DNA of 31,378 bases from a virus. Every line of letters starts with the position of its first letter. The stretch's first letter is position 1. The stretch is taken from the IMG/VR virus record IMGVR_UViG_3300027754_000298, positions 1 to 31,378 of that record. One strand, written 5' to 3'. A model generated the notes under the pieces. The model was not told the DNA's origin, did no database searches, and saw only the letters and a program-made list of their open reading frames with translations. Shown here piece by piece: positions 24,149-29,487 of this stretch. A program made the position numbers and the translations under genes.

Positions 24149-24578
24149 CACCGAAAAGAAAGAACACGCCACGCTCATCGAGAAGTGGAACGCCACCGAC
24201 ATCACGCGCGAACAAACCGAGCGCCTCGAGCAGCTCGACGCCATCGCTACGCTCGCCCACCGCACCAGCATCCCCGAAAGCGCCCGCAATGACCGCGAGG
24301 AAATCATCCACGCAGCCCGCGAGGAGCTTCGCATCAAGTATGACCACGGTCAGCACGAGCACCGCACCGACCTTCCATCTGGTGGCCTCGCCTGGTTCAT
24401 CAACGCCACCCGCGAAGAAGCCCTCGACCTTATGGCCTACACCCACCACCTGAAAGCCAAAGCGGCCGCCCTCCAAGAACTGCACGAGCAAATGGAAACG
24501 CACACACTTTCGCTCGATGAGTCAGCGGCTGCGCTTTGGGAAATCATCAGCGAAACCCCGCCCCGCAAGCATCCATAA
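24141..24578 (+). CDS. Helical protein of unknown function
   Basis: This 145-residue protein is charged and helical, with a conserved-looking centre (SGGLAWFINATREEALDL at about 80-97) and a His-rich turn (THH). It ends the C-rich late segment. No family recognised. Confidence 0.5.
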   Translation: MTDTEKKEHATLIEKWNATDITREQTERLEQLDAIATLAHRTSIPESARNDREEIIHAAREELRIKYDHGQHEHRTDLPSGGLAWFINATREEALDLMAYTHHLKAKAAALQELHEQMETHTLSLDESAAALWEIISETPPRKHP

Positions 24579-24716
24579 AATTAACTCGCCAGCAATGCCG
24601 ATTTGCACCGCAAACGCCCACCCAGATCGCCATCGGTGACGATTACCATGTAGGATAGAACCTGTATTTTTCGAGGTGCGAAGGATTTTGTGTCTCACCG
24701 GTTAGCGTTAATTCGG

Positions 24717-24753
24717 TTTGTCGCTCACGAAACGCGCTTTGGTTAGCGACAAA
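24717..24753. promoter_or_regulatory. 9-bp inverted repeat, operator-like
   Basis: TTTGTCGCT (24717-24725) and AGCGACAAA (24745-24753) are perfect inverted arms around a 19-nt centre. The second arm overlaps a copy of GGTTAGCG that is repeated from 24700. This could be an operator or a hairpin. Confidence 0.45.
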
Positions 24754-24850
24754 GTGTTTACGCCGCCTAAAAAATGCGTAATGGCGGACAAGCAGACGCA
24801 AGGGAAGTGGGATGCCTTTCACTGCATTTAAGAATTTAAAGCAAAAATAT

Positions 24851-24865
24851 TTGCACGCAATGCAA
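24851..24865. promoter_or_regulatory. TTGCA-N5-TGCAA palindrome
   Basis: TTGCACGCAATGCAA lies in an AT-rich stretch just before the early genes. It is the size and shape of a dimeric repressor site, though one of the small DNA-binding proteins as its ligand is only a guess. Confidence 0.35.
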
Positions 24866-24888
24866 GATTTTTATTGACGATGGTTTCA

Positions 24889-24895
24889 TTTGACT
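24889..24895 (+). promoter_or_regulatory. TTTGACT in early leader, without normal spacing
   Basis: It lies 35 nt before an ATG at 24931, outside the usual 13-19 nt, and ATTGACG lies just upstream at 24873-24879. It may have a different role or be chance. Confidence 0.25.
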
Positions 24896-24975
24896 GCAAA
24901 TGCTCCCACGTCACGCGAAAACGAGACCAAATGAAAAACCTCAACACCACATCACGCAGTCTTGGAAAATCTTTT

Positions 24976-25060
24976 GAATCCCGATCATCGGTTCAGGACT
25001 GCTCACTCCGCATTCGCGGAAGTTTTGAGGTTCTCGTTTTCGCCCCGGTGGTCGGGATTC
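24976..25060 (+). ncRNA. Structured leader RNA abutting the first early SD
   Basis: Positions 24976-24991 pair with 25045-25060 over 16 contiguous base pairs (14 Watson-Crick and 2 G-U). Inside, TCCGC (25007-25011) and GCGGA (25016-25020) form a small stem with an ATTC loop. The stem ends exactly one base before AGGAGGT, the SD of the first early gene. Such a structure could hide or expose the SD, or act as an RNA stability element. It could also be a binding site or a riboswitch-like leader. I do not recognise a known family. Confidence 0.5.
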
Positions 25061-25067
25061 AGGAGGT
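25061..25067 (+). promoter_or_regulatory. Strong Shine-Dalgarno AGGAGGT
   Basis: It lies 4 nt before the ATG at 25072 and decides that start. The same frame is open from an ATG at 24931, which has no SD and would read through the RNA stem. Confidence 0.7.
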
Positions 25068-25071
25068 AACC

Positions 25072-25176
25072 ATGAAAAAACACACCAACGCGACTCCCTC
25101 GAAAATTAAAAAGACCAACCCAAAGTGGCTTCGCGATTTAAAAACATCCACTTCTTTTATTGGAGGTGCGAAATGA
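25072..25176 (+). CDS. Early small basic peptide, first of ATGA chain
   Basis: This 34-residue peptide is Lys/Thr/Ser-rich and ends in FIGGAK. The last codons GGA-GGT-GCG-AAA are also the SD region of the next gene. The start follows a near-consensus SD. If the frame began at 24931 it would have 81 residues, but the codons there overlap the paired RNA stem, so this is less likely. Function unknown. Confidence 0.55.
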   Translation: MKKHTNATPSKIKKTNPKWLRDLKTSTSFIGGAK

Positions 25177-25180
25177 GCGC
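25162..25180 (+). repeat. Start-cassette repeat, copy 1
   Basis: GGAGGTGCGAAATGAGCGC, containing SD, stop and start, is present again at 25437-25455. It encodes GGAK-stop in one frame and the MSA start of the next gene in another. Confidence 0.85.
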
Positions 25181-25451
25181 CACGATTTGCCAGAAGGATG
25201 AGCAGGTCGCGCTGCTTGGTGAATTGAATGCGCTGCGCGTGTCGGTGCTTTCTGTGATGGAGGAACTGGGAAGCATGTGCTGCAATTTGCGCGATGCTGA
25301 GGAGTGGACTGCCACGAGCAACCCTTCACTCTCGGTGATTGAAAATGCGAAGTGCTCGGTGGAGAGCGTCGCAGCGGGAGCGCAGGAAGCCATGAATGTG
25401 CTTTTAAAGATTTTCCACAAGTGCGAGGAAATCACAGGAGGTGCGAAATGA
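25173..25451 (+). CDS. Early 92-residue helical protein
   Basis: The protein begins MSATICQKDEQ and is mainly amphipathic helix, with C49/C50 and further cysteines. It ends ITGGAK like the first gene because the SD-start cassette repeats. The start overlaps the previous stop as ATGA and is preceded by GGAGGTG. Function not recognised. Confidence 0.65.
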   Translation: MSATICQKDEQVALLGELNALRVSVLSVMEELGSMCCNLRDAEEWTATSNPSLSVIENAKCSVESVAAGAQEAMNVLLKIFHKCEEITGGAK

Positions 25452-25455
25452 GCGC
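25437..25455 (+). repeat. Start-cassette repeat, copy 2
   Basis: It is identical over 19 bp to 25162-25180 and spans the ATG at 25448. Confidence 0.85.
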
Positions 25456-25630
25456 GACTATCGCTTTTGTGATGCTGGGTCTGATGTTTGCCGCGCTGGT
25501 GGCCCTCGCGTTTTTTGCGGGTCGGGATTGCGGATGGAGAAGCGGGTGGCGCGCAGGGGTGCAGGATGAGAAGCTTCGGGATTCGCGGATGCTGGCCCGC
25601 TTTGACCAGCGCAAAGGGGGTGTCCTATGA
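25448..25630 (+). CDS. Early small membrane protein
   Basis: This 60-residue protein starts MSATI like the preceding gene, then has a transmembrane helix (about 5-24, AFVMLGLMFAALVALAFFAG) and a charged cytoplasmic-type tail with many Arg. It is linked by ATGA on both sides. It could be a membrane-anchored inhibitor or superinfection factor, which is inference only. Confidence 0.65.
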   Translation: MSATIAFVMLGLMFAALVALAFFAGRDCGWRSGWRAGVQDEKLRDSRMLARFDQRKGGVL

Positions 25631-25872
25631 GACACAATGGAACTGAGATCCACAACGGCCCAGCGCACCGGATGGCCACGCTCGATATGGATGCGGGTTT
25701 GCCGAGCTGGTATGATCGCGGGGAGGTCTGGAGGAGTGTCGCCGCTGCTTGCAACGCATGGCTCGCGAAGCGCAAGATTCCGATGTCGAGCGGATGGCGC
25801 GCGATAAATCCGGAATCGAAGGAGCAAAAGCTGAACATGGATGCGCTACGGAAAGCGAGGGGTGAGCAATGA
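25627..25872 (+). CDS. Early 81-residue protein of unknown function
   Basis: The protein is mixed and hydrophilic, with WYDRGEVWRSVAAACNAW near residues 28-45 and a Lys-rich C-terminus. It has a G-rich SD (AAAGGGGGTG) and ATGA overlaps on both sides. No family recognised. Confidence 0.6.
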   Translation: MRHNGTEIHNGPAHRMATLDMDAGLPSWYDRGEVWRSVAAACNAWLAKRKIPMSSGWRAINPESKEQKLNMDALRKARGEQ

Positions 25873-26006
25873 GTTTCCTGCGCAAACTGTTTTTGATGCC
25901 GCTCGCCGGGGTGCTTTTGATTGTGATCGCCCCTGCCCTGCTCGCGTCTGTTTTTATCCTGCCGGTGCTGATGCTTTTTACGGAGCGCAAGGAGGGGGAC
26001 CAATGA
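25869..26006 (+). CDS. Early 45-residue hydrophobic membrane peptide
   Basis: The peptide has one long hydrophobic run (about residues 8-37) with a possible kink at AP (21-22), a basic N-terminus (FLRKL) and a charged tail, ERKEGDQ. It overlaps both neighbours by ATGA, which supports a real gene despite its size. It could be a small holin-like or membrane-stress peptide, but its position in the early chain argues against lysis. Confidence 0.6.
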   Translation: MSFLRKLFLMPLAGVLLIVIAPALLASVFILPVLMLFTERKEGDQ

Positions 26007-26233
26007 GAACGGGATATGCCTGGACTCGCACGCCCAAGTGGAAAGCTGCTTTTGCGCGTCGCCGCAAGCTGGTGGTGCCAAAATGGAAGCGTGCGTGGGA
26101 GATGCGCGAGGGTGGAATGAAATACTGGGAGATTGCGTCACGTTTCGGGGTGCGCATTGCCACGGTTTTCAAGTTTGTCGCGAACTACGAAGAGCATCGC
26201 ATCAACACGCAAGCGAAACGGAGGACCGCATGA
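26003..26233 (+). CDS. Early HTH protein
   Basis: This 76-residue protein is very basic. An HTH-like segment at about 32-54 (GGMKYWEIASRFGVRIATVFKF) follows a Trp/Arg-rich arm. Its SD is AAGGAGGGGG. It is probably a DNA-binding regulator of early genes; the target is unknown. Confidence 0.65.
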   Translation: MRTGYAWTRTPKWKAAFARRRKLVVPKWKRAWEMREGGMKYWEIASRFGVRIATVFKFVANYEEHRINTQAKRRTA

Positions 26234-26433
26234 GCGCTTTCCCTGCTGATACTGCGGTCATGGTCGCGGAGATTCACCGCACTGCGCCGTATTCGTTCGA
26301 GGAGTTGGGTGCGCGGTGGTCGTGCTCGGTGGAGCGGGTGGTGCGTCATCGGTTTCTCAAGGTAGGGAGGACCCGCATGGTGCGTCCGGGGACTTTACTG
26401 AAAATTGAGGAAGAGATGGAGGGTGCACGATGA
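26230..26433 (+). CDS. Early small DNA-binding-like protein
   Basis: This 67-residue protein has PYSFEELGARWSCSVERVVRHRF at about 20-42, which resembles the HTH of MerR/excisionase-type proteins, and an RTRMVRPG hairpin after it. It is joined by ATGA to both neighbours. It may be a recombination directionality factor or a repressor, though no integrase is present to partner it. Confidence 0.6.
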   Translation: MSAFPADTAVMVAEIHRTAPYSFEELGARWSCSVERVVRHRFLKVGRTRMVRPGTLLKIEEEMEGAR

Positions 26434-26540
26434 TCTTCCCGCTTCTTATCATTAGCCTTGAGGGGGTTTCGTGGGTGGTTTCTTCATCGGGACAGCGTCC
26501 ACTTGCTGCATTTCTGAAAATGCGAAGGAGGAGGAAATGA
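26430..26540 (+). CDS. Early 36-residue peptide
   Basis: The peptide has a hydrophobic N-terminus (MIFPLLIISL), a polar centre and a very basic end (MRRRRK). It has a GGAGGG-type SD upstream and overlaps both neighbours by exactly 4 nt (ATGA). The arginine run is encoded by the purine-rich SD of the next gene. It is the weakest member of the chain, but the unbroken overlap pattern favours it. Confidence 0.5.
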   Translation: MIFPLLIISLEGVSWVVSSSGQRPLAAFLKMRRRRK

Positions 26541-26755
26541 AGGTGGTCGGAAAGATGTGTGCGAAGGAAGTGCGCGGGGAGGTTCGCTTTTTCGCGCTGT
26601 ATGCGCGAAGGGTGGGTCTGATTTTCCGGTGGACGATGCTGCCAGAGCTTGCCAGCACTTTTGCGGATGAGGGCTATGCGCTCGCCATCGCGAGCCGGAT
26701 GGGTGCCTCGGTTCTCGACCGCGCGGATGAAATCAAGCGGGAGGTGCTGCCATGA
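26537..26755 (+). CDS. Early 72-residue protein of unknown function
   Basis: The protein is compact, with a Lys/Arg-rich first half and an Ala-rich helix (TFADEGYALAIASRMGASVL at about 42-61). It is preceded by GGAGGAGG and joined by ATGA on both sides. It ends EVLP, because its last codons form the SD of the next gene. Confidence 0.6.
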   Translation: MKVVGKMCAKEVRGEVRFFALYARRVGLIFRWTMLPELASTFADEGYALAIASRMGASVLDRADEIKREVLP

Positions 26756-26757
26756 TT
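26740..26757 (+). repeat. Second start-cassette repeat, copy 1
   Basis: GGAGGTGCTGCCATGATT is repeated at 27114-27131. It covers SD and start and encodes VLP-stop in the upstream frame. Confidence 0.8.
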
Positions 26758-27129
26758 AAGCGACCGCTAGACCCGCGTTTCAATAAGTCGGTGCTCGCTG
26801 GTAAAAAGACTACCACGATCCGAAATAAGCCGTGGCCCGTAGGGGTGCCAGTCATGCTCTACAACTGGAGCGGAGCGCCTTACCGCTCGAAGCAAATCAA
26901 CGTCGCCGCAGTGGTCGTGAAAGGTTTCTGGACCATCCGCATCACCCGTGAACGCGATGACTCGATGAGCTACGAGTGCCGGAAGAAAAGCCCGCCCGCA
27001 CTGCATGAGTCGGAGGGTTTCGCCTCGCAGCGTGAAATGGATGAATGGTTTCGCCCTTTGGTAAAAGTCGATGAGACCATCGAAAAAAGTCTGATGCTAT
27101 TTGCAAAAAAAGTGGAGGTGCTGCCATGA
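26752..27129 (+). CDS. ASCH-domain protein
   Basis: This 125-residue protein matches the ASCH (PUA-like) layout. It shows a FNKSVLAGKKTTTIR beginning at residues 10-24, followed by PVGVPVMLYNWSG and a beta-rich core (AAVVVKGFWTIRI). ASCH proteins are predicted RNA-binding or modified-nucleotide recognition modules. The two ends are joined to neighbours by ATGA overlaps. In a phage it could act on mRNA, tRNA or modified nucleotides, which is inference. Confidence 0.75.
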   Translation: MIKRPLDPRFNKSVLAGKKTTTIRNKPWPVGVPVMLYNWSGAPYRSKQINVAAVVVKGFWTIRITRERDDSMSYECRKKSPPALHESEGFASQREMDEWFRPLVKVDETIEKSLMLFAKKVEVLP

Positions 27130-27131
27130 TT
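27114..27131 (+). repeat. Second start-cassette repeat, copy 2
   Basis: It is identical over 18 bp to 26740-26757 and spans the start at 27126. Confidence 0.8.
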
Positions 27132-27371
27132 TCCAAAGCTATCCACCAAGCGTCGTGCGATGGAACCACGACTGCCTCGCTCGGTCGGGAGCGTTGCACT
27201 TCGGGGGAGTCGTTCACCGCGCCTGATGAGAGGATGTCGCGCTTTGAACTGACTGCGTTTTTTGTGCTGAGCCGCCAAGGATGGAAGGCTCGCGGGGGTC
27301 GTATTTTTTGCCCGCGCTGTGCGCAGAATCTCGGGTGCGAGGTTCGCAAAACCACGGAGGGTCACGCATGA
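27126..27371 (+). CDS. Early zinc-ribbon-like protein
   Basis: This 81-residue protein has C62-x-x-C65 and C71 near its C-terminus, with C11 and C24 possibly completing the site. It has a basic C-terminal tail. Joined by ATGA at both ends. Function not recognised. Confidence 0.6.
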   Translation: MISKAIHQASCDGTTTASLGRERCTSGESFTAPDERMSRFELTAFFVLSRQGWKARGGRIFCPRCAQNLGCEVRKTTEGHA

Positions 27372-27913
27372 GCGAGCACGAACATCACGCCACGGAGGAG
27401 ATGGTGGTTGAAAAGCATTTCGATTCATCCACCACGCCGGATATGGCTGAGGAGATTGACAAGCCCGAGGAGATTCTCGCGGAGAAGCTCGGGATCTCGA
27501 AAATGGCCGCGCGCCGGGTGCTGGAATGGCACGCAGGGGAAGTCGCAAATGAGAGCGAGAAAGCGCGACGGCATCAAATCGCAATCATTCTTTCGGAGCT
27601 GGTGCCTTCGCGCCCTGGTAATCTCGAAGCCATCGTGCTCGGTCTGATGTTTGCCTCGGGGACTGCGAATTTCGCGCAGCTCGGGTCGCAATCGGAAGCT
27701 GCGAAGCGGATGGCCCGCTCGGTGAAATGCCCGCACTGCGGGAAGGCTCACGAGCAAACGGTGACGCGCGCGCTCATCAGTCACTACACGCTGAGGTGGG
27801 CCGACAAGCTGCACCTCACGAATTACCGTTTCCGCAGAGCGGAGGAGACGCGGGAGAATTGCAGGAAAGCCCGCATCGCCATCATCGCGCCACCGAAAGT
27901 TTCACACCCCTAG
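27368..27913 (+). CDS. Early protein with HTH-like and CxxC parts, last in the ATGA chain
   Basis: This 181-residue protein has an acidic N-terminus, an HTH-like LGISKMAARRVLEWH segment (about 41-55), an Ala/Gly-rich helix (83-105) and C121-x-x-C124 followed by a basic helix to the end. It may bind DNA or act in replication. Its SD is GGAGGG. A 23-nt gap separates its stop from the next gene, where the chain ends. Confidence 0.6.
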   Translation: MSEHEHHATEEMVVEKHFDSSTTPDMAEEIDKPEEILAEKLGISKMAARRVLEWHAGEVANESEKARRHQIAIILSELVPSRPGNLEAIVLGLMFASGTANFAQLGSQSEAAKRMARSVKCPHCGKAHEQTVTRALISHYTLRWADKLHLTNYRFRRAEETRENCRKARIAIIAPPKVSHP

Positions 27914-27936
27914 AGCGACACAACACAAAAAACCAC

Positions 27937-28542
27937 ATGAGCAAAAAACTTCTCACTGACATCGCTGCGAGTCTTCAAATGTTTGAAGCGCGCAGTCTCA
28001 ATCTCCCGCCTGATATAACGCTGGAGCAATTTTCAGATATTGGCCGTTTTCTGAAACAATGCTCGGATGCGTCTCAGCTTTGGCTTCAAGACTGGAAGGC
28101 CCAAGGGGAGCGCATTCTTGGCTCGGATGCGGTTTCGCTGACTTGTCAGCAGCTCGAACTGGAAATCGGAAGTCTGCCCGCGCTGGTGGCTCCCGAGGAC
28201 CGCATCAAATCGCTTTCGCCTGAGCATCACTTTGTGGCTGCCCGGATGTGTGAGGATGCTTTCGATGCGAAGAATTGGCTGGAGACTGCGGTCGAGGCCA
28301 ACCTCGATGCGCGCCAGCTCGCGCTGAGCATTAAAGCGGGAGAGGTTCGCCGCGCCTCTCCGCAAGCTGCGGGTGCGCGCATGGGTGTCGCGACTCCGCA
28401 CACTGTGCTGCTTGCTTGGCAACATTTCCGCAGTGCTGTGGATCCCGCGAAATACAATGGAGATGATGCTGATGAGGTGCGTGGTGTTTTGATGCCACTC
28501 ACCGCTGAAATTAAAGCGTTCTGCACGCTGCTTAAGGACTAA
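27937..28542 (+). CDS. Protein before primase, replication-associated candidate
   Basis: This 201-residue protein is helical, with SLSPEHHFVAARMCE (about 92-106) followed by WLETAVEANLDARQLALSI. The latter resembles a helical module seen next to replication or partition functions in phages and plasmids. The start has an A-rich leader without SD, unlike the preceding chain. It lies 3 nt before the primase gene. Role tentative. Confidence 0.55.
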   Translation: MSKKLLTDIAASLQMFEARSLNLPPDITLEQFSDIGRFLKQCSDASQLWLQDWKAQGERILGSDAVSLTCQQLELEIGSLPALVAPEDRIKSLSPEHHFVAARMCEDAFDAKNWLETAVEANLDARQLALSIKAGEVRRASPQAAGARMGVATPHTVLLAWQHFRSAVDPAKYNGDDADEVRGVLMPLTAEIKAFCTLLKD

Positions 28543-28545
28543 GCC

Positions 28546-29442
28546 ATGAGCATCGCTGACTGCCGCAGTAAATTACCCATGCCTGCGCTTTGGCGTATGC
28601 TTTGGCCCGGTGTGGAAGGTCCGCACGAGGGGAAGCGTGCGCAGATGGTGGTGGCTGCTTGGAGGGGGGAGAATACGCCCTCGGTCAATGTGACGATGAA
28701 TGGGGATGGATGGCTCTTTTTTGACCACGGTCAAAAGGCCGGTGGTGATGAGTTGAAGCTGGTGGAGCTGGCCCACGGGTGCGAGCGGAAGAAGGCAATG
28801 GAGATTTACCACACGATGGCTGGGGTGGAGTGGAAGACTGCCGCCGCGCCTTCGGGGGATAGGAACCCGAACGCGAATATTGTCGCGTGCTATGATTATC
28901 TCGATGCGGACGGAAAGCTCAAGCATCAGACTGTGCGCTTTGAACCTGGTCTGCGCCCGGGTGAGCGGAAGTCGTTTCTCCAGCGCAGGCCCGCGCAGCC
29001 GGGGATGACTCAAGCGACTCGCTCGGGTCGCAAGGAAGCGAAGAAGGATAACCGCGATGGTCGCTGGTGGCTGTGGACTCTTGAAGGGATTGAGCCGGTG
29101 CTTTTCAATCTGCCAGCCATCATGTCCACATCGGGGGAGATATGGCTCGTGGAGGGTGAGAAGGATGCGCTCGCGCTGGGGAAATTCGGAGTGGTCGTTA
29201 CGACTGCACCGATGGGTGCAAAGAATTGGAGGGAGTCTTACACGAAAGCGCTCGCGGGTCGGGATGTGGTGCTTTGCGGTGACTCGGATTCTGCGGGGGT
29301 CGCGCATCTGCTGACCGTGGGTCGCGCACTGCGCACAGCGGGGTGCTCGGTGAGCACGATGAAGTGGGAAGCGGTGGTCGGGGAAAGCGCGACTACGGAG
29401 AAATGGGATGCTGCAAAATTTTTAGAGCAAAAAGAGAACTGA
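28546..29442 (+). CDS. DNA primase-like protein with TOPRIM domain, zinc ligands replaced
   Basis: This 298-residue protein has an N-terminal CHC2-like segment with AAWRGENTPSVNV at 37-49 and WLFFDHGQKAGGD at 56-68. The order matches primase zinc-binding domains, but the Cys ligands are absent. The TOPRIM core follows with E203 in VEGEKDAL and D246/D248 in CGDSDSAG. It would make primers, or act as a TOPRIM protein supporting the next gene. It ends 45 nt before the helicase. Confidence 0.8.
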   Translation: MSIADCRSKLPMPALWRMLWPGVEGPHEGKRAQMVVAAWRGENTPSVNVTMNGDGWLFFDHGQKAGGDELKLVELAHGCERKKAMEIYHTMAGVEWKTAAAPSGDRNPNANIVACYDYLDADGKLKHQTVRFEPGLRPGERKSFLQRRPAQPGMTQATRSGRKEAKKDNRDGRWWLWTLEGIEPVLFNLPAIMSTSGEIWLVEGEKDALALGKFGVVVTTAPMGAKNWRESYTKALAGRDVVLCGDSDSAGVAHLLTVGRALRTAGCSVSTMKWEAVVGESATTEKWDAAKFLEQKEN

Positions 29443-29444
29443 CC

Positions 29445-29451
29445 TTTGACT
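29445..29451 (+). promoter_or_regulatory. TTTGACT motif before helicase gene, spaced by a hairpin
   Basis: It lies 2 nt after the primase stop and 36 nt before ATG 29488. The hairpin at 29453-29470 lies between; removing its 18 nt leaves 18 nt, within the range at other sites. Confidence 0.4.
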
Positions 29452-29452
29452 G

Positions 29453-29473
29453 CCCGCGCCCCCTCGCGGGTTT
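29453..29473 (+). terminator. Short GC hairpin with T run between primase and helicase
   Basis: CCCGCG (29453-29458) pairs with CGCGGG (29465-29470) around a 6-nt loop, followed by TTT. It could be a weak terminator or a spacer of the translation start. Confidence 0.4.
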
Positions 29474-29487
29474 CCCAACCACAAAAA

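Larger units (their letters stand above)
24579..25071. promoter_or_regulatory. Main noncoding regulatory region between late and early genes
   Basis: I see no convincing gene here. It contains a weak stem-T-run at 24650-24671, repeats GGTTAGCG at 24700-24707 and 24741-24748, an inverted repeat at 24717-24753, a TTGCA/TGCAA palindrome at 24851-24865, AT-rich DNA at 24820-24880 and a large RNA stem at 24976-25060. Composition changes from C-rich to G-rich coding strand across it. It is the natural place for early promoters and operators. A -35/-10 pair at proper spacing is not clear. Confidence 0.6.

Noticed and set aside
24774-24839. Small frames (16-21 codons) in the late-early spacer
   Set aside because: No SD, no motif and no overlap with neighbours; treated as chance.
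24874-25176. Longer early frame from TTG 24874 or ATG 24931
   Set aside because: It lacks an SD and would pass through the paired RNA stem; ATG 25072 has a strong SD.
29446-29487. Upstream TTG start for the helicase
   Set aside because: It lies within TTTGACT and the hairpin; ATG 29488 is better placed.
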